64,000 nt of DNA from Amycolatopsis nivea (lineage in GTDB: Bacteria; Actinomycetota; Actinomycetes; Mycobacteriales; Pseudonocardiaceae), in assembly GCF_004522235.1 (NCBI RefSeq), contig NZ_SDLT01000003.1:62001-126000 (forward strand). The letters run 5' to 3'. Positions within the stretch are counted from its first letter, which is position 1; each line of letters opens with the position of its first letter. Shown here in pieces: positions 1 through 7,653 of this stretch. Made by a program: the position numbers and the translations under genes. Under the pieces are notes generated by a model. The model searched no databases. It was given only the letters and a program-made list of their open reading frames with translations, and had not been told where the DNA came from.

Positions 1-48
1 CCGAATGCCACATTGGGTGCGTGAGATGCACCCAATGCCACATTGGGG
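1..48. repeat. Pair of CCCAATG-CCA-CATTGGG palindromes
   Basis: Two copies of a hairpin-forming palindrome (7-bp arms CCCAATG/CATTGGG around a 3-base centre) lie at 1-17 (one mismatch) and 31-47, separated by a GTGCGTGAGATGCA-type spacer. They sit just downstream of the leftward gene ending at 66. The same module recurs at 20651-20727, also 3' of genes, so this is a dispersed repeat family and may work as a terminator or REP-like element. Confidence 0.8.
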
Positions 49-65
49 CGCTGCGGGCAGTCGGC

Positions 66-416
66 TCACTGATCGTCCTCGATCTTTTCCGCGCGGCGCA
101 GCTGCCACCACGCGAGCCCGGCCAGCAGCGGGTACGGCAGGACCGCGATCAGCAGCCAGGACAGCGGAATCCCCCACAGCCGCACGCTGTCGAGCGACGG
201 GGCGAGCGAGAACAGCACCGGCAAACCCAGCACCAGCACGAACATCCCCACCAGCGCGGGGATCCCGCGTCGCCGCTGGATCCGGTAGAGGACGGCCGCG
301 CGTTCCGCTTCCGGCGCGCGCAGACGGGGCATCCGCCAGCGGCCGCGTTCGAGCCGCCGCGACCGGGCGAGCCTCGTCTGCGGACTGGTGACGGCGACCC
401 GTTTGCTGCGGCTCAC
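66..416 (-). CDS. Small two-helix membrane protein
   Basis: This 116-residue protein has an arginine-rich N-terminus of about 45 residues, then two hydrophobic segments at roughly residues 52-72 and 84-106, and a short charged tail ending in EDDQ. I do not recognise a catalytic motif. It lies 3' of a LytS/LytT-type pair on the same strand, separated by 151 bp that hold two copies of a palindromic repeat. In actinomycetes such a small membrane protein next to this kind of two-component system often precedes a cation/organic-acid symporter; the next gene would lie outside the window, so that link is only an inference. Start is GTG at 416 with no strong ribosome binding site. Confidence 0.6.
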   Translation of the reverse strand: MSRSKRVAVTSPQTRLARSRRLERGRWRMPRLRAPEAERAAVLYRIQRRRGIPALVGMFVLVLGLPVLFSLAPSLDSVRLWGIPLSWLLIAVLPYPLLAGLAWWQLRRAEKIEDDQ

Positions 417-436
417 CGGACGGCCCGCGCAATCCT

Positions 437-543
437 CGTGCGCGGCGTTGCCGGTTCTAACCGGCTTTGCCGCTCACAAGGTGCCGGGTGCAGTCGGGTT
501 GTTGTGCGCGGCCTTGCCGGTTCTAACCGGCCTAGCCGCTCAC
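437..543. repeat. Two direct repeats each holding GCCGGTTCTAACCGGC
   Basis: Two near-identical copies of about 41 bp (437-477 and 503-543) lie between the response regulator and the membrane protein. Each contains a 16-bp inverted repeat GCCGGTTCTAACCGGC, at 450-465 and 516-531, exactly 66 bp apart. It could be an operator for the neighbouring regulator, a pair of weak hairpins, or a dispersed repeat. The 66-bp spacing is about six helical turns. Confidence 0.75.
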
Positions 544-567
544 GAGCCCCCAAGCACCAGCGCCCCC

Positions 568-1323
568 TCACCGAGCACTCCCGAGCTGTCCGCGCTGCGC
601 TGCCTCCAGCAACCGGTCCCGGAGATCCCGAGCATGCCGTCGGCTCACCGGCACATCGCCAGCCTCCGTGTGTGCCAGCAAGCCGCCCGTCGTGTCGCTT
701 CGCAGTTCCAGCACCGCACTCACCGCGAGCAGGAATCCGCGGTGTACCCGGGTAAATCCGGTGCCTTCCCAATATTCTTCGAGCCGCGAGATCGGCATCC
801 GCACCGGATGGACGCCGCCGCGGGTGTGGAGGCGGACGTAGTCGCCGTTGGCTTCGGCGAACAGCACGTCGTCGCGGCGGACGTACCGGGTGCGGCCGCC
901 GGAATCGACCGGCAGTGCGGCCATCGCGTCCGGCGAGGACTGGCGACGGCCGCTCGGCACCAAGCGCGTCACCTTCGCCAGCGCGGCGGAAAGCCGTTCC
1001 GTGCGCACCGGTTTCAGCAGATAGTCGACCGCGCCGATGCCGTATGCGGTCACCGCGTGCCCGTCGTGTGCGGTGACGAACACGATCACCGGCGGTTCGG
1101 ACAGTTTCGCCAGCAGCGACGCGAGCTCCAGCCCGTCCAAGCCGGGCATGGAGATGTCGAGGAAGACCGCGTCGAAATGGTCTGCCTGCAACAGTTTCAG
1201 CGCCTTCAACGCATCGCTCGCGCCGACGACCTCGCCGACCTCCGGCGCCTCGCGCAGCATCCGGCACAGTTCGTCCAACGCCGGCGCGAGATCGTCGACC
1301 GCCAGCACCCGCAGCCCGCTCAC
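568..1323 (-). CDS. LytTR-family response regulator
   Basis: The 251-residue protein has an N-terminal receiver domain (residues about 4-120) with acidic residues D10/D11, phosphoacceptor D56 in FLDISMPG, T84 and conserved K104 in LLKPV. A C-terminal LytTR DNA-binding domain follows (about 145-240), with YVRLHTRGG, the MPISRLEEYW stretch and FTRVHRGFLL typical of the family. Its start overlaps the stop of the upstream sensor kinase gene by 4 bp (ATGA), so the two are translationally coupled. LytTR regulators of this kind commonly control a nearby membrane transporter or cell-wall function; the target here is not shown by the sequence. Confidence 0.9.
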   Translation of the reverse strand: MSGLRVLAVDDLAPALDELCRMLREAPEVGEVVGASDALKALKLLQADHFDAVFLDISMPGLDGLELASLLAKLSEPPVIVFVTAHDGHAVTAYGIGAVDYLLKPVRTERLSAALAKVTRLVPSGRRQSSPDAMAALPVDSGGRTRYVRRDDVLFAEANGDYVRLHTRGGVHPVRMPISRLEEYWEGTGFTRVHRGFLLAVSAVLELRSDTTGGLLAHTEAGDVPVSRRHARDLRDRLLEAAQRGQLGSAR

Positions 1324-2369
1324 GGCAGCACCCCCGGCTGGAATCGCGGTACGCGCAGCACGACGCGGGTGCCTTCGCCGACCGCCGTTTCCACGGTCAG
1401 CCCGTACCAGGCCCCGTACACCGTGCGCAATCGTCTGTCCACATTGGCCAGTCCGAGCCCGGTGCCGTCGCCGCTGCCCGCGAGGATGGCGGCGGCGCGC
1501 TCGGGCTCCATGCCGACTCCGTCGTCCTCAACGCTGATCACGCAGTCGTTCCCTTCCGCCTGTCCGTGCACCTGGACCAGCCCGGCCCCCGACCTCGGCT
1601 CGATGCCGTGCCGGATCGCGTTTTCCACGAGGGGTTCGAGTACCAGGTACGGCACCGCCACCGCAAGCACTTCCGGCGCGACCCGCACCTGCACCTTGAG
1701 TCTTTCGCCCAGCACCGCCCGCTGCAGCGCGAGATACGTTTCCACCGCGCGGAACTCCTCGGCGACGACGGTGTACTCGCCGTGCCGCGACAGGCTGTAG
1801 CGGGTGTAGTCGGCGAAATCGAGCATCAGATCGCGTGCGCGGTCCGGTTCCGAGCGGACGAACGACGCGATGACGGTGAGCGCGTTGTACACGAAATGCG
1901 GCGACATCTCCGCTCGCAGCGCCCGAAGCTCAGCTTGCGCGGCCTGGTCCGCCGAGGCTTCGAGCCTGCCCCGTTCCAACGCCTGCACCACCAGGTCCGC
2001 CGCCTGCCGGGGCACCCCGCCGGGCACCTCGCCGACCAGCAGCAACGCGCCCGCCAGTTCGTCATGGACGTGCAGCGGAACCGCCGTCACGCCACCCGCG
2101 GTGACGGGCTCTTCCTGGTGCAGGACGTCGTCCAGAACCTGGGACACCGAGGAGTCGGCCCCCGGCCGCCCGGACCACATCAGGGTGCCGGACAGGTCCG
2201 ACAACCCCAGCCCGGCCACGTCGAACAGCCGCCGCAACCCGTGCGCGGCGCGCCGGGCGCGGACTCCGGACAGGCCGTCCTTGAGGTCATCGGCGACCTT
2301 CCGCGCCGCGCCGAGCACGCCGACGGCGTCCGGGCGGGAGCGCCACGGCAGCCGGGCACTCTCGGTCAT
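1320..2369 (-). CDS. LytS/YehU-type sensor histidine kinase
   Basis: This 349-residue kinase pairs with the LytTR regulator it overlaps. The N-terminal part (residues about 20-140) looks like a GAF-type sensory domain without membrane helices, suggesting a cytosolic sensor. The His_kinase motif EMSPHFVYNAL places the phosphorylated histidine at about H158. The ATPase domain follows with LVENAIRHG (N box), VEDDGVGM and GTGLGLANVDRRL. I place the start at the ATG at 2369 because GAGGGGAGG precedes it at good spacing; an in-frame start at 2420 has no such site. Confidence 0.9.
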   Translation of the reverse strand: MTESARLPWRSRPDAVGVLGAARKVADDLKDGLSGVRARRAAHGLRRLFDVAGLGLSDLSGTLMWSGRPGADSSVSQVLDDVLHQEEPVTAGGVTAVPLHVHDELAGALLLVGEVPGGVPRQAADLVVQALERGRLEASADQAAQAELRALRAEMSPHFVYNALTVIASFVRSEPDRARDLMLDFADYTRYSLSRHGEYTVVAEEFRAVETYLALQRAVLGERLKVQVRVAPEVLAVAVPYLVLEPLVENAIRHGIEPRSGAGLVQVHGQAEGNDCVISVEDDGVGMEPERAAAILAGSGDGTGLGLANVDRRLRTVYGAWYGLTVETAVGEGTRVVLRVPRFQPGVLP

Positions 2370-2423
2370 CGACGAGCCTCCCCTCGGGTAGCTGGGGGAG
2401 TAGATACTAGCCCGTAACAAGGC

Positions 2424-2455
2424 GAAGGGGACTTTCCGTGCGGAAAGTCCCCTTC
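2424..2455 (-). terminator. Rho-independent-type hairpin after the ABC operon
   Basis: A perfect 14-bp inverted repeat (arms 2424-2437 and 2442-2455) around a 4-base loop lies 15 bp 3' of the substrate-binding protein gene. It separates the sugar operon from the sensor kinase gene that follows on the same strand. Confidence 0.85.
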
Positions 2456-2469
2456 GGGCGAGCCTGAGA

Positions 2470-3471
2470 TCAGCAGCTCTGCTTGTAGAAGTACTGCGAA
2501 TTCGCGTCCAGGTCGTCCTTGGTGATCGAGTGCAGCTGCGCGGTCAGGTCCCGTTCGGTCGGCTTGCCCTCGAGCGCGGCCACCGCCTGGTCGACGCCCT
2601 TGGTGCCGATCTGCGCCGGGTCCTGGGCGATGAGCGCCTGGTACTCGCCCTTCTTCAGACCGTCCACTTCGGACGGGCTGGCGTCGAAGCCGACCAGGTT
2701 GACCTTGCCGATCTTGCCCGCGTTGCGCAGGCCGGTCGCCGCGCCCTCGCCGGTGTTGAGGTTGGTGGCGAAGATGCCGACGAGGTCCGGCGTCGAGGCC
2801 AGCGCCGCGGTGACCTTCGACGCGGCCTGGTCCGGCTCGTTCTGGGTGAACTGGATGCCCACCGACTTGAGATTCGGGTGGTTCTTCAGCTCGTCCTCGA
2901 AGCCCTTCGCCCGGGCGGCGGTCGTGGAGGTGCCCGCGATGGTGTCGAGGACCAGCACCGAACCCGGCTTGTCGCCGACGAGCTTCGCCATGGTCTGCGC
3001 GGCCAGCTTGCCGCCCTCGGCGTTGTCCGAGGAAACCGACGACACCGCGACGCTCTTGTCCTTGAGCGAGGTGTCGACCTCGACGATCTTCGTGCCGCGG
3101 TTCTTCACCTGCTGGATCGGCGCGAGCATCGCCTGGTCGTCGGTCGGCGCGATGAGCAGCGCGGCGGGCGGGTTGGAGCCCATCGCGTTCACGATCGACG
3201 TCTGCATCGCCGCGTCGAACTTCTGCGGCGCCTGCGTGGTCAATTCGTAGCCGAGCTTCTTCGCTTCGGCCTGCGCGCCGCACTGCATCGAGATGTAGAA
3301 CGGCTCCGCCTGCACGCCGGGCACCAGCGCGAGTTTCTTGCTGTTCGCGGAGTTGCCGCCGGGCTTGTCCCCGGACCCGCTCTGCCCCACCTGCCCGGAG
3401 CCGCACGCGGCCACCAGCATCGCCGCGGACGCTAGCGTCCCCGCGGCGAGGACGGTTTTGCTGAATTTCAT
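2470..3471 (-). CDS. Sugar ABC transporter substrate-binding lipoprotein
   Basis: A 333-residue exported lipoprotein: signal peptide with hydrophobic core and lipobox LVAAC (Cys about 23), a Gly/Ser linker, then a type I periplasmic-binding fold of the ribose/fructose-binding class (ALVPGVQAEPFYISM, PPAALLIAPTD, VVEVDTSL, NLVGFDASP). It would capture the sugar outside the membrane for the permease and ATPase encoded just upstream. Its place behind mannose-6-phosphate isomerase and facing alpha-mannosidases argues for mannose or a small mannoside. It is the last gene of the lacI-manA-ABC operon, 31 bp after the permease. ATG at 3471 is chosen because AAAGAGG lies 8 bases upstream; a GTG at 3480 overlaps that site. 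Confidence 0.93.
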   Translation of the reverse strand: MKFSKTVLAAGTLASAAMLVAACGSGQVGQSGSGDKPGGNSANSKKLALVPGVQAEPFYISMQCGAQAEAKKLGYELTTQAPQKFDAAMQTSIVNAMGSNPPAALLIAPTDDQAMLAPIQQVKNRGTKIVEVDTSLKDKSVAVSSVSSDNAEGGKLAAQTMAKLVGDKPGSVLVLDTIAGTSTTAARAKGFEDELKNHPNLKSVGIQFTQNEPDQAASKVTAALASTPDLVGIFATNLNTGEGAATGLRNAGKIGKVNLVGFDASPSEVDGLKKGEYQALIAQDPAQIGTKGVDQAVAALEGKPTERDLTAQLHSITKDDLDANSQYFYKQSC

Positions 3472-3502
3472 CGTAAGCACCTCTTTGTACTCGGGAACCG
3501 AT

Positions 3503-4546
3503 TCAGCGGGAGTTGCGCTTGCGGCGGCGGCGCTGGTCGAACCACACCGCCGCGATCAGGACGGCGCCGACCGCGATCATCTGCCAGAAGTCCTGCACGT
3601 GCGTGATGTTGAAGCCCTTCTTCAGCACCGCCGGGATGAACACCCCGATCACCGTGCCGAGCATCGAGCCGACGCCGCCGAAGAGGCTGGTACCGCCCAT
3701 CACCGTCGCGGAGATGGCGTTCAGGTTGTCGTTCGTGTGCGCCGAGATCGTGGTCGACGCGTAGTACGCCAGCGACATGAAGCCCGCGATCCCGGCCAGG
3801 AAACCGGTCAGCAGGTACACCTTCAGCAGGTGCGCGGTCACGCCGATGCCCGACCGCCGCGCCGCCTCGGCGTTCGAGCCGACCGCGTACGTGTAGCGGC
3901 CGAACCGCGTGGTGTGCAGCAGCCACGCGCCGATCAGCGTGATCACGACGGCCACCAGCACGAGGTTCGGGACCCCGCCGAAAGACGTGCCGTAGCCGAG
4001 GGTCTTGTTCAGTTCGGTGGGCACGCTGCGCACGTCCGACCCGCCGTTGAGCAGGTACGACACGCCGAGCGCGGCGCCCATCGTGCCGAGCGTGACGATC
4101 AGCGGCGGAATGCCCGCCACCGCGATGAGGAATCCGTTGATCAGGCCCCAGACCGTGCCCCCGAGCACCGCCGCGACGAGCCCGACCGTGATGACGCCCC
4201 AGCCGGCGTGCGAGGCGTCGCCGCCGCTGAGCGCTTCCATGGTCTTGCCCGCGACCATGCCGGCGAAGATCAGCACCGACCCGACGGACAGGTCGATGCC
4301 GGAGGTGATGATCACGAACGTCATGCCGACCGAAAGGACCAGCAGGACGGACGTTTCGATCAGCAGCGTCTGGAAGGTGAACAGCGTCGCGAACTCGGCG
4401 GGCGCGATGGCGGTGAAGACCGCGATCAGCGCGATCAGCACCAGCGCGATCCAGAACGTATTGGCCCCGATGAGCCGTTTTCCCAGCGGCGGCTTGACGA
4501 ACTCGCCGTCCACCGTGGTCTGGATGTCCTTCGTGGGAGCGCTCAT
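3503..4546 (-). CDS. Sugar ABC transporter permease (RbsC/FrcC type)
   Basis: The 347-residue integral membrane protein has the BPD_transp_2 layout with about nine to ten helices. Family markers include the GIDLSVGSVLIFAGMV segment, VWGLINGFLIAVAGIPPLIVTLGT and AISATVMGGTSLFGGVGSMLGTVIG, the last being the cytoplasmic coupling region seen in RbsC and FrcC. It would form the channel for the sugar delivered by the neighbouring lipoprotein. The start ATG overlaps the ATPase stop by 4 bp (ATGA), and GGAGG lies 7 bases upstream. The length is normal for the family. Confidence 0.93.
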   Translation of the reverse strand: MSAPTKDIQTTVDGEFVKPPLGKRLIGANTFWIALVLIALIAVFTAIAPAEFATLFTFQTLLIETSVLLVLSVGMTFVIITSGIDLSVGSVLIFAGMVAGKTMEALSGGDASHAGWGVITVGLVAAVLGGTVWGLINGFLIAVAGIPPLIVTLGTMGAALGVSYLLNGGSDVRSVPTELNKTLGYGTSFGGVPNLVLVAVVITLIGAWLLHTTRFGRYTYAVGSNAEAARRSGIGVTAHLLKVYLLTGFLAGIAGFMSLAYYASTTISAHTNDNLNAISATVMGGTSLFGGVGSMLGTVIGVFIPAVLKKGFNITHVQDFWQMIAVGAVLIAAVWFDQRRRRKRNSR

Positions 4547-5307
4547 GCCGCGTCCTCCTGCACGAGAGCCCCGGTCATCGCCGCGACCAGGTCCTCGAGT
4601 TTCGTGTCCGCACCGGCGAACCGGGCGACGCGCCTGCCCTGCAGCAGCACCTCGATCCGGTCCGAGACCGACAGCACCTCGGGCATGTTATGGCTGATCA
4701 GCACCACCGCGATGCCCTTGTCCCTGACCTTCCTGATCACGTCCAGCACGCGTTCGCGCTGCCGCACGCCCAGCGCCGCGGTCGGTTCGTCCATGAACAC
4801 GACCTTTGACGCCCAGGCCACCGACCGGGCCACCGCGACGCTTTGCCGCTGCCCGCCGGACAACGAACCGATCGACACTTCGGTGCTCTGCAGCGTGACG
4901 CCGAGCTTCTCGAACTCGACTACTGCCTGGCGGCGCATCTCCGCCTTGTCCAGCATGCCGAGCTTGCCCAGGAGGCCCTTGCGCGGAATTTCCCGGCCAA
5001 GGAAGAGATTCGCCGCCGGGTCCAGCTCCGGCGCGACGGCGAGATCCTGGTACACGGTCTCGATCCCGGCGCGGCGCGCGGCCACCGGCGAGTCGAGATG
5101 GACCTCTTTCCCGTCGAGCAAGATCCGGCCCGACGTCGGCTGTTCGGCTCCGGACAGGCACTTCACGAGCGTGGACTTGCCCGCGCCGTTGTCGCCGATC
5201 AGTGCGGTCACCTCGCCCGCGCGCGCCTGGAAGGACGCGCCGCGCAAGGCTTCCACCGATCCGTAGTGCTTGGTCAGGTCCACCGCGTCGAGCAGGATCT
5301 CGCTCAT
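4543..5307 (-). CDS. Sugar ABC transporter ATP-binding protein (FrcA type)
   Basis: A 254-residue single-domain ATPase. Walker A is GDNGAGKST (about residues 38-46), the signature is LSGGQRQSVAVARSVAW, Walker B is VVFMDEPTAALG, and the switch histidine is in VVLISHNMPEV. Ribose importers use a double ATPase of about 500 residues, whereas fructose/mannose systems of the FrcA kind use a single domain of about 260 residues. The length therefore supports a fructose/mannose-type importer. It starts 5 bp after the manA stop, with AAAGGAG before the ATG, and overlaps the permease gene. Confidence 0.93.
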   Translation of the reverse strand: MSEILLDAVDLTKHYGSVEALRGASFQARAGEVTALIGDNGAGKSTLVKCLSGAEQPTSGRILLDGKEVHLDSPVAARRAGIETVYQDLAVAPELDPAANLFLGREIPRKGLLGKLGMLDKAEMRRQAVVEFEKLGVTLQSTEVSIGSLSGGQRQSVAVARSVAWASKVVFMDEPTAALGVRQRERVLDVIRKVRDKGIAVVLISHNMPEVLSVSDRIEVLLQGRRVARFAGADTKLEDLVAAMTGALVQEDAA

Positions 5308-5312
5308 CGGCG

Positions 5313-6350
5313 CTAACTCCTTTCCGGGGCGGGCGGGCGGCAGCGGATGACGGTGAGCGAGCCGGACAGTTCGGTCTGGCCCGCGGCGAACGGCACCGCG
5401 TAGGTGTCGCCCTTGGTCACCGGGAACTCGCCGCCGTGCTCGGTGCGCAGGGTGCCTTCGCCGTCGAGCGCGACGAGCACGCTGAACGACGGGTCGAGCG
5501 AGAACGCGTTGCCGGACAACTGGATGCGGTCGGCGCGGAAGAACTCCGCCGAGCCCGGCGCGAGCAAGTCCACTGTGGTCGCTTCGTCGCCGGAGGTGTG
5601 CTTCACGATCGTCTTGAGCCGGTCGTCGTCCCAGCCCGAGGTGTCGAGCGTTTCGATCGCGGTGTCGAAACCGATCCCGAGGTGGCCCTTTTCCGGCGAG
5701 GCAAGGAAATCACGCCACTCCAGGGTCAGTGAGAAGTCCGTCGGCTGCTGCAGTTCGACCACGAACACGCCTTCGCCGATCGCGTGCGGCAGTCCAGCCG
5801 GGATGTAGACCGTGTCGCCCGACCGCACCGGGATGCTGTTGAGCGCGCCCAGCATGCTCGGCGCGTCCTGTTCGCGGGTCCATTCGGCGACGGTTTCCTT
5901 GCTCAGCGTCTCCCGGAAACCCGGGTACACGCGCGGGTCGTCGCCGTAGGTGCCGACCACGATCCACGCCTCGGTCTTGCCGAAGTGCGAGTCGAAGTGC
6001 TTGCGGGCGAACGAATCCGACGGGTGGAAGTGCACCGGAAGCCGCTGTCCGGCGTCGAGCAGCTTCACCAGCAGGCCGGTCGAATCGCCGAGCTTGGCGA
6101 CGTGCGCCGCGCCCAGCCACGCGTCCGGGTCGGCGCCGACCGCGTCGCGCAGCCAGATCCCACTGGGCAGCTTGGTGAGACCGTTGGTCTCCTGGCCGAA
6201 CATGGTGGTGACGGAACCGACCCAGTCCTCCGGCCCGAACTTCGAGTCGGTGCCGGTGGCGCCGCGCAGGGCGGCGATGGCGTCGCCGCCCCGGTAGAAC
6301 TGCGGCGGCTGGTTGGCCGGGAGTGCGACCGGCTCGAGGTGCTGGGTCAC
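5313..6350 (-). CDS. manA: Class I mannose-6-phosphate isomerase
   Basis: The 345-residue cytosolic zinc enzyme interconverts mannose-6-phosphate and fructose-6-phosphate. It is a cupin-type protein: the metal-site region includes LPVHFHPSDSFARKHF (about residues 104-119) with conserved His residues and TEAWIVVGT, then GDTVYIPAGLPHAIGEGVFVVELQQPTD. It is somewhat shorter than the 390-residue enterobacterial ManA, as is common in sugar operons. Its GTG start overlaps the lacI stop (GTGA), and it precedes the ABC importer genes. This places imported mannose, once phosphorylated, directly into glycolysis; the kinase is not in this window. Confidence 0.93.
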   Translation of the reverse strand: MTQHLEPVALPANQPPQFYRGGDAIAALRGATGTDSKFGPEDWVGSVTTMFGQETNGLTKLPSGIWLRDAVGADPDAWLGAAHVAKLGDSTGLLVKLLDAGQRLPVHFHPSDSFARKHFDSHFGKTEAWIVVGTYGDDPRVYPGFRETLSKETVAEWTREQDAPSMLGALNSIPVRSGDTVYIPAGLPHAIGEGVFVVELQQPTDFSLTLEWRDFLASPEKGHLGIGFDTAIETLDTSGWDDDRLKTIVKHTSGDEATTVDLLAPGSAEFFRADRIQLSGNAFSLDPSFSVLVALDGEGTLRTEHGGEFPVTKGDTYAVPFAAGQTELSGSLTVIRCRPPAPERS

Positions 6351-7399
6351 AGGGCGGCCTCACCGGAACCGCGGGCGACTAGGTGCACGGGCAGAACTAC
6401 CTTTCTCGGGGCGGACTGATCGCCCTGGATGCGGGCGAACAGCAGCTCGGCCGCTGCGTGCCCGAGGGCGCTGACGTCGTGGGCGATCACGGTGACCGGC
6501 GGGTCGAGCAGGTCCGCCAGTTCGAAATCGTCGAAGCTCACCAGCGCGGGCCGGTGCTCGGCGTGCGCGAGCGCGCGCAGCAGGTGCACCGCGACCCGGT
6601 TGTTGCCCGCGATCACGGCGGTGGCCGGGTTCGGCCCGCTGGCCAGCTTGCGCACCGCGTTGCCGACGGTTTCCGGCGTCGGCGTCTGCATCGCCACGAG
6701 GCTCTCGTCGTAGGAGATCCCGTTGCGCACACAGCCTTCCCGGAATCCGCGAAGACGCTCGGCGGCGGTGAAGATGTCCGGGCTGTCGCCGAGGAACGCG
6801 ATGCGGCGGTGGCCGTGCCGCACGAGATGGCTGACCGCCTCGATGGTGCCGCCGAGGTTGTCCACGAGCACGGTGTCGGCCACGATGTCGCCGGCCGGCC
6901 GGTCGAGGAACACCACCGGCGTGCCCGCGCGCATTTCCGGCACGAGATAGCCGTGCTGCAGCCCGGCGGGCACGATCAGCAGCCCGTCCACGCGCCGCGC
7001 GCAGAACTCCAGCGACAGCTCGCGCTCGCGGTCGGAATTCTCGCCGGACGACCCGGTCAGCACGTGTCTGCCGAAGGACGTCGCGATCCGTTCCACCGCG
7101 CGGTTCAGCTCGGAATAGAAGGGGTTGCCGACGTCCTCGACGACCAGGCCGATGGTGCCGGTGGTCGAGCCGCGGCGCAGGTTGCGGGCGCCGAGGTTCC
7201 GGCGGAACCCCAGCTGTTCGATCGCGGCCACCACGCGTTCGGCGGTGTCCGGATGCACCGCGGGCTCGTCGTTGACGACCCGCGACACCGTTTTGATGCT
7301 GACGCCGGCCAGCCGCGCCACATCGCTCATCGTGGCCCGCCTGCTGGCGGGGCGGGGAAGCCCGTCCGCGTCCCGGCCCGAGTGAGACAACGTTGTCAT
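6347..7399 (-). CDS. LacI-family repressor of the mannose locus
   Basis: The 350-residue regulator has an N-terminal helix-turn-helix (TMSDVARLAGVSIKTVSRVVND, about residues 23-44) followed by a hinge and a periplasmic-binding-like effector domain. It is the first gene of the operon manA-ABC and divergent from the GH92 genes. The palindrome GACAACGTTGTC overlaps its own start codon (7386-7397), suggesting autorepression. No ribosome binding site is visible before ATG 7399, so the message is either leaderless or translation begins at the internal ATG at 7330, which keeps the entire helix-turn-helix. The inducer is probably mannose or a mannoside, inferred from context. Confidence 0.92.
   Translation of the reverse strand: MTTLSHSGRDADGLPRPASRRATMSDVARLAGVSIKTVSRVVNDEPAVHPDTAERVVAAIEQLGFRRNLGARNLRRGSTTGTIGLVVEDVGNPFYSELNRAVERIATSFGRHVLTGSSGENSDRERELSLEFCARRVDGLLIVPAGLQHGYLVPEMRAGTPVVFLDRPAGDIVADTVLVDNLGGTIEAVSHLVRHGHRRIAFLGDSPDIFTAAERLRGFREGCVRNGISYDESLVAMQTPTPETVGNAVRKLASGPNPATAVIAGNNRVAVHLLRALAHAEHRPALVSFDDFELADLLDPPVTVIAHDVSALGHAAAELLFARIQGDQSAPRKVVLPVHLVARGSGEAAL
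7386..7397. promoter_or_regulatory. LacI-type operator O1, GACAACGTTGTC
   Basis: A perfect 12-bp palindrome with the central CG typical of LacI/GalR operators covers the first codons of the regulator gene. It matches the two sites at 7492-7503 and 7582-7593. Confidence 0.8.
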
Positions 7400-7491
7400 A
7401 ATGCGGGGGATTGGACACCATCCGGCCGCTTCGTGTCAATGGCCGCCGACCGGCTTTGCCCTGGGCGACGAATCCGCTGGTGCGGATGGTG

Positions 7492-7503
7492 GACATCGTT
7501 GTC
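7492..7503. promoter_or_regulatory. LacI-type operator O2, GACATCGTTGTC
   Basis: A near-perfect copy (one arm mismatch) of the operator lies midway in the lacI/GH92 divergent gap, 106 bp from O1. It is a candidate joint control site for both directions. Confidence 0.75.
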
Positions 7504-7581
7504 TCGAATCGGACAGGCTCTCACCGCGGTCTTGACGATCCGGTGAGCCATTGCCGAAGGTAGCCCGCATCGACGGTGCGC

Positions 7582-7593
7582 GACAAGGTTGTC
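7582..7593. promoter_or_regulatory. LacI-type operator O3, GACAAGGTTGTC
   Basis: A third copy (arms GACAA/TTGTC) lies 90 bp from O2 and about 60 bp before the preferred start of the first GH92 gene. Its position supports placing that start downstream, at 7648 or 7654, instead of the GTG at 7576, which lies just before the site. Confidence 0.75.
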
Positions 7594-7653
7594 ATCGATG
7601 CCTCGAGGTCGGTGACGGCGGGTTCGCGCCGGACAACTGGAGAGGCGATGGCG

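Noticed and set aside
413..1267. Overlapping frame on the same strand as the LytTR regulator
   Set aside because: It is a frame-shifted shadow rich in arginine with no domain; the receiver and LytTR motifs lie in the other frame.
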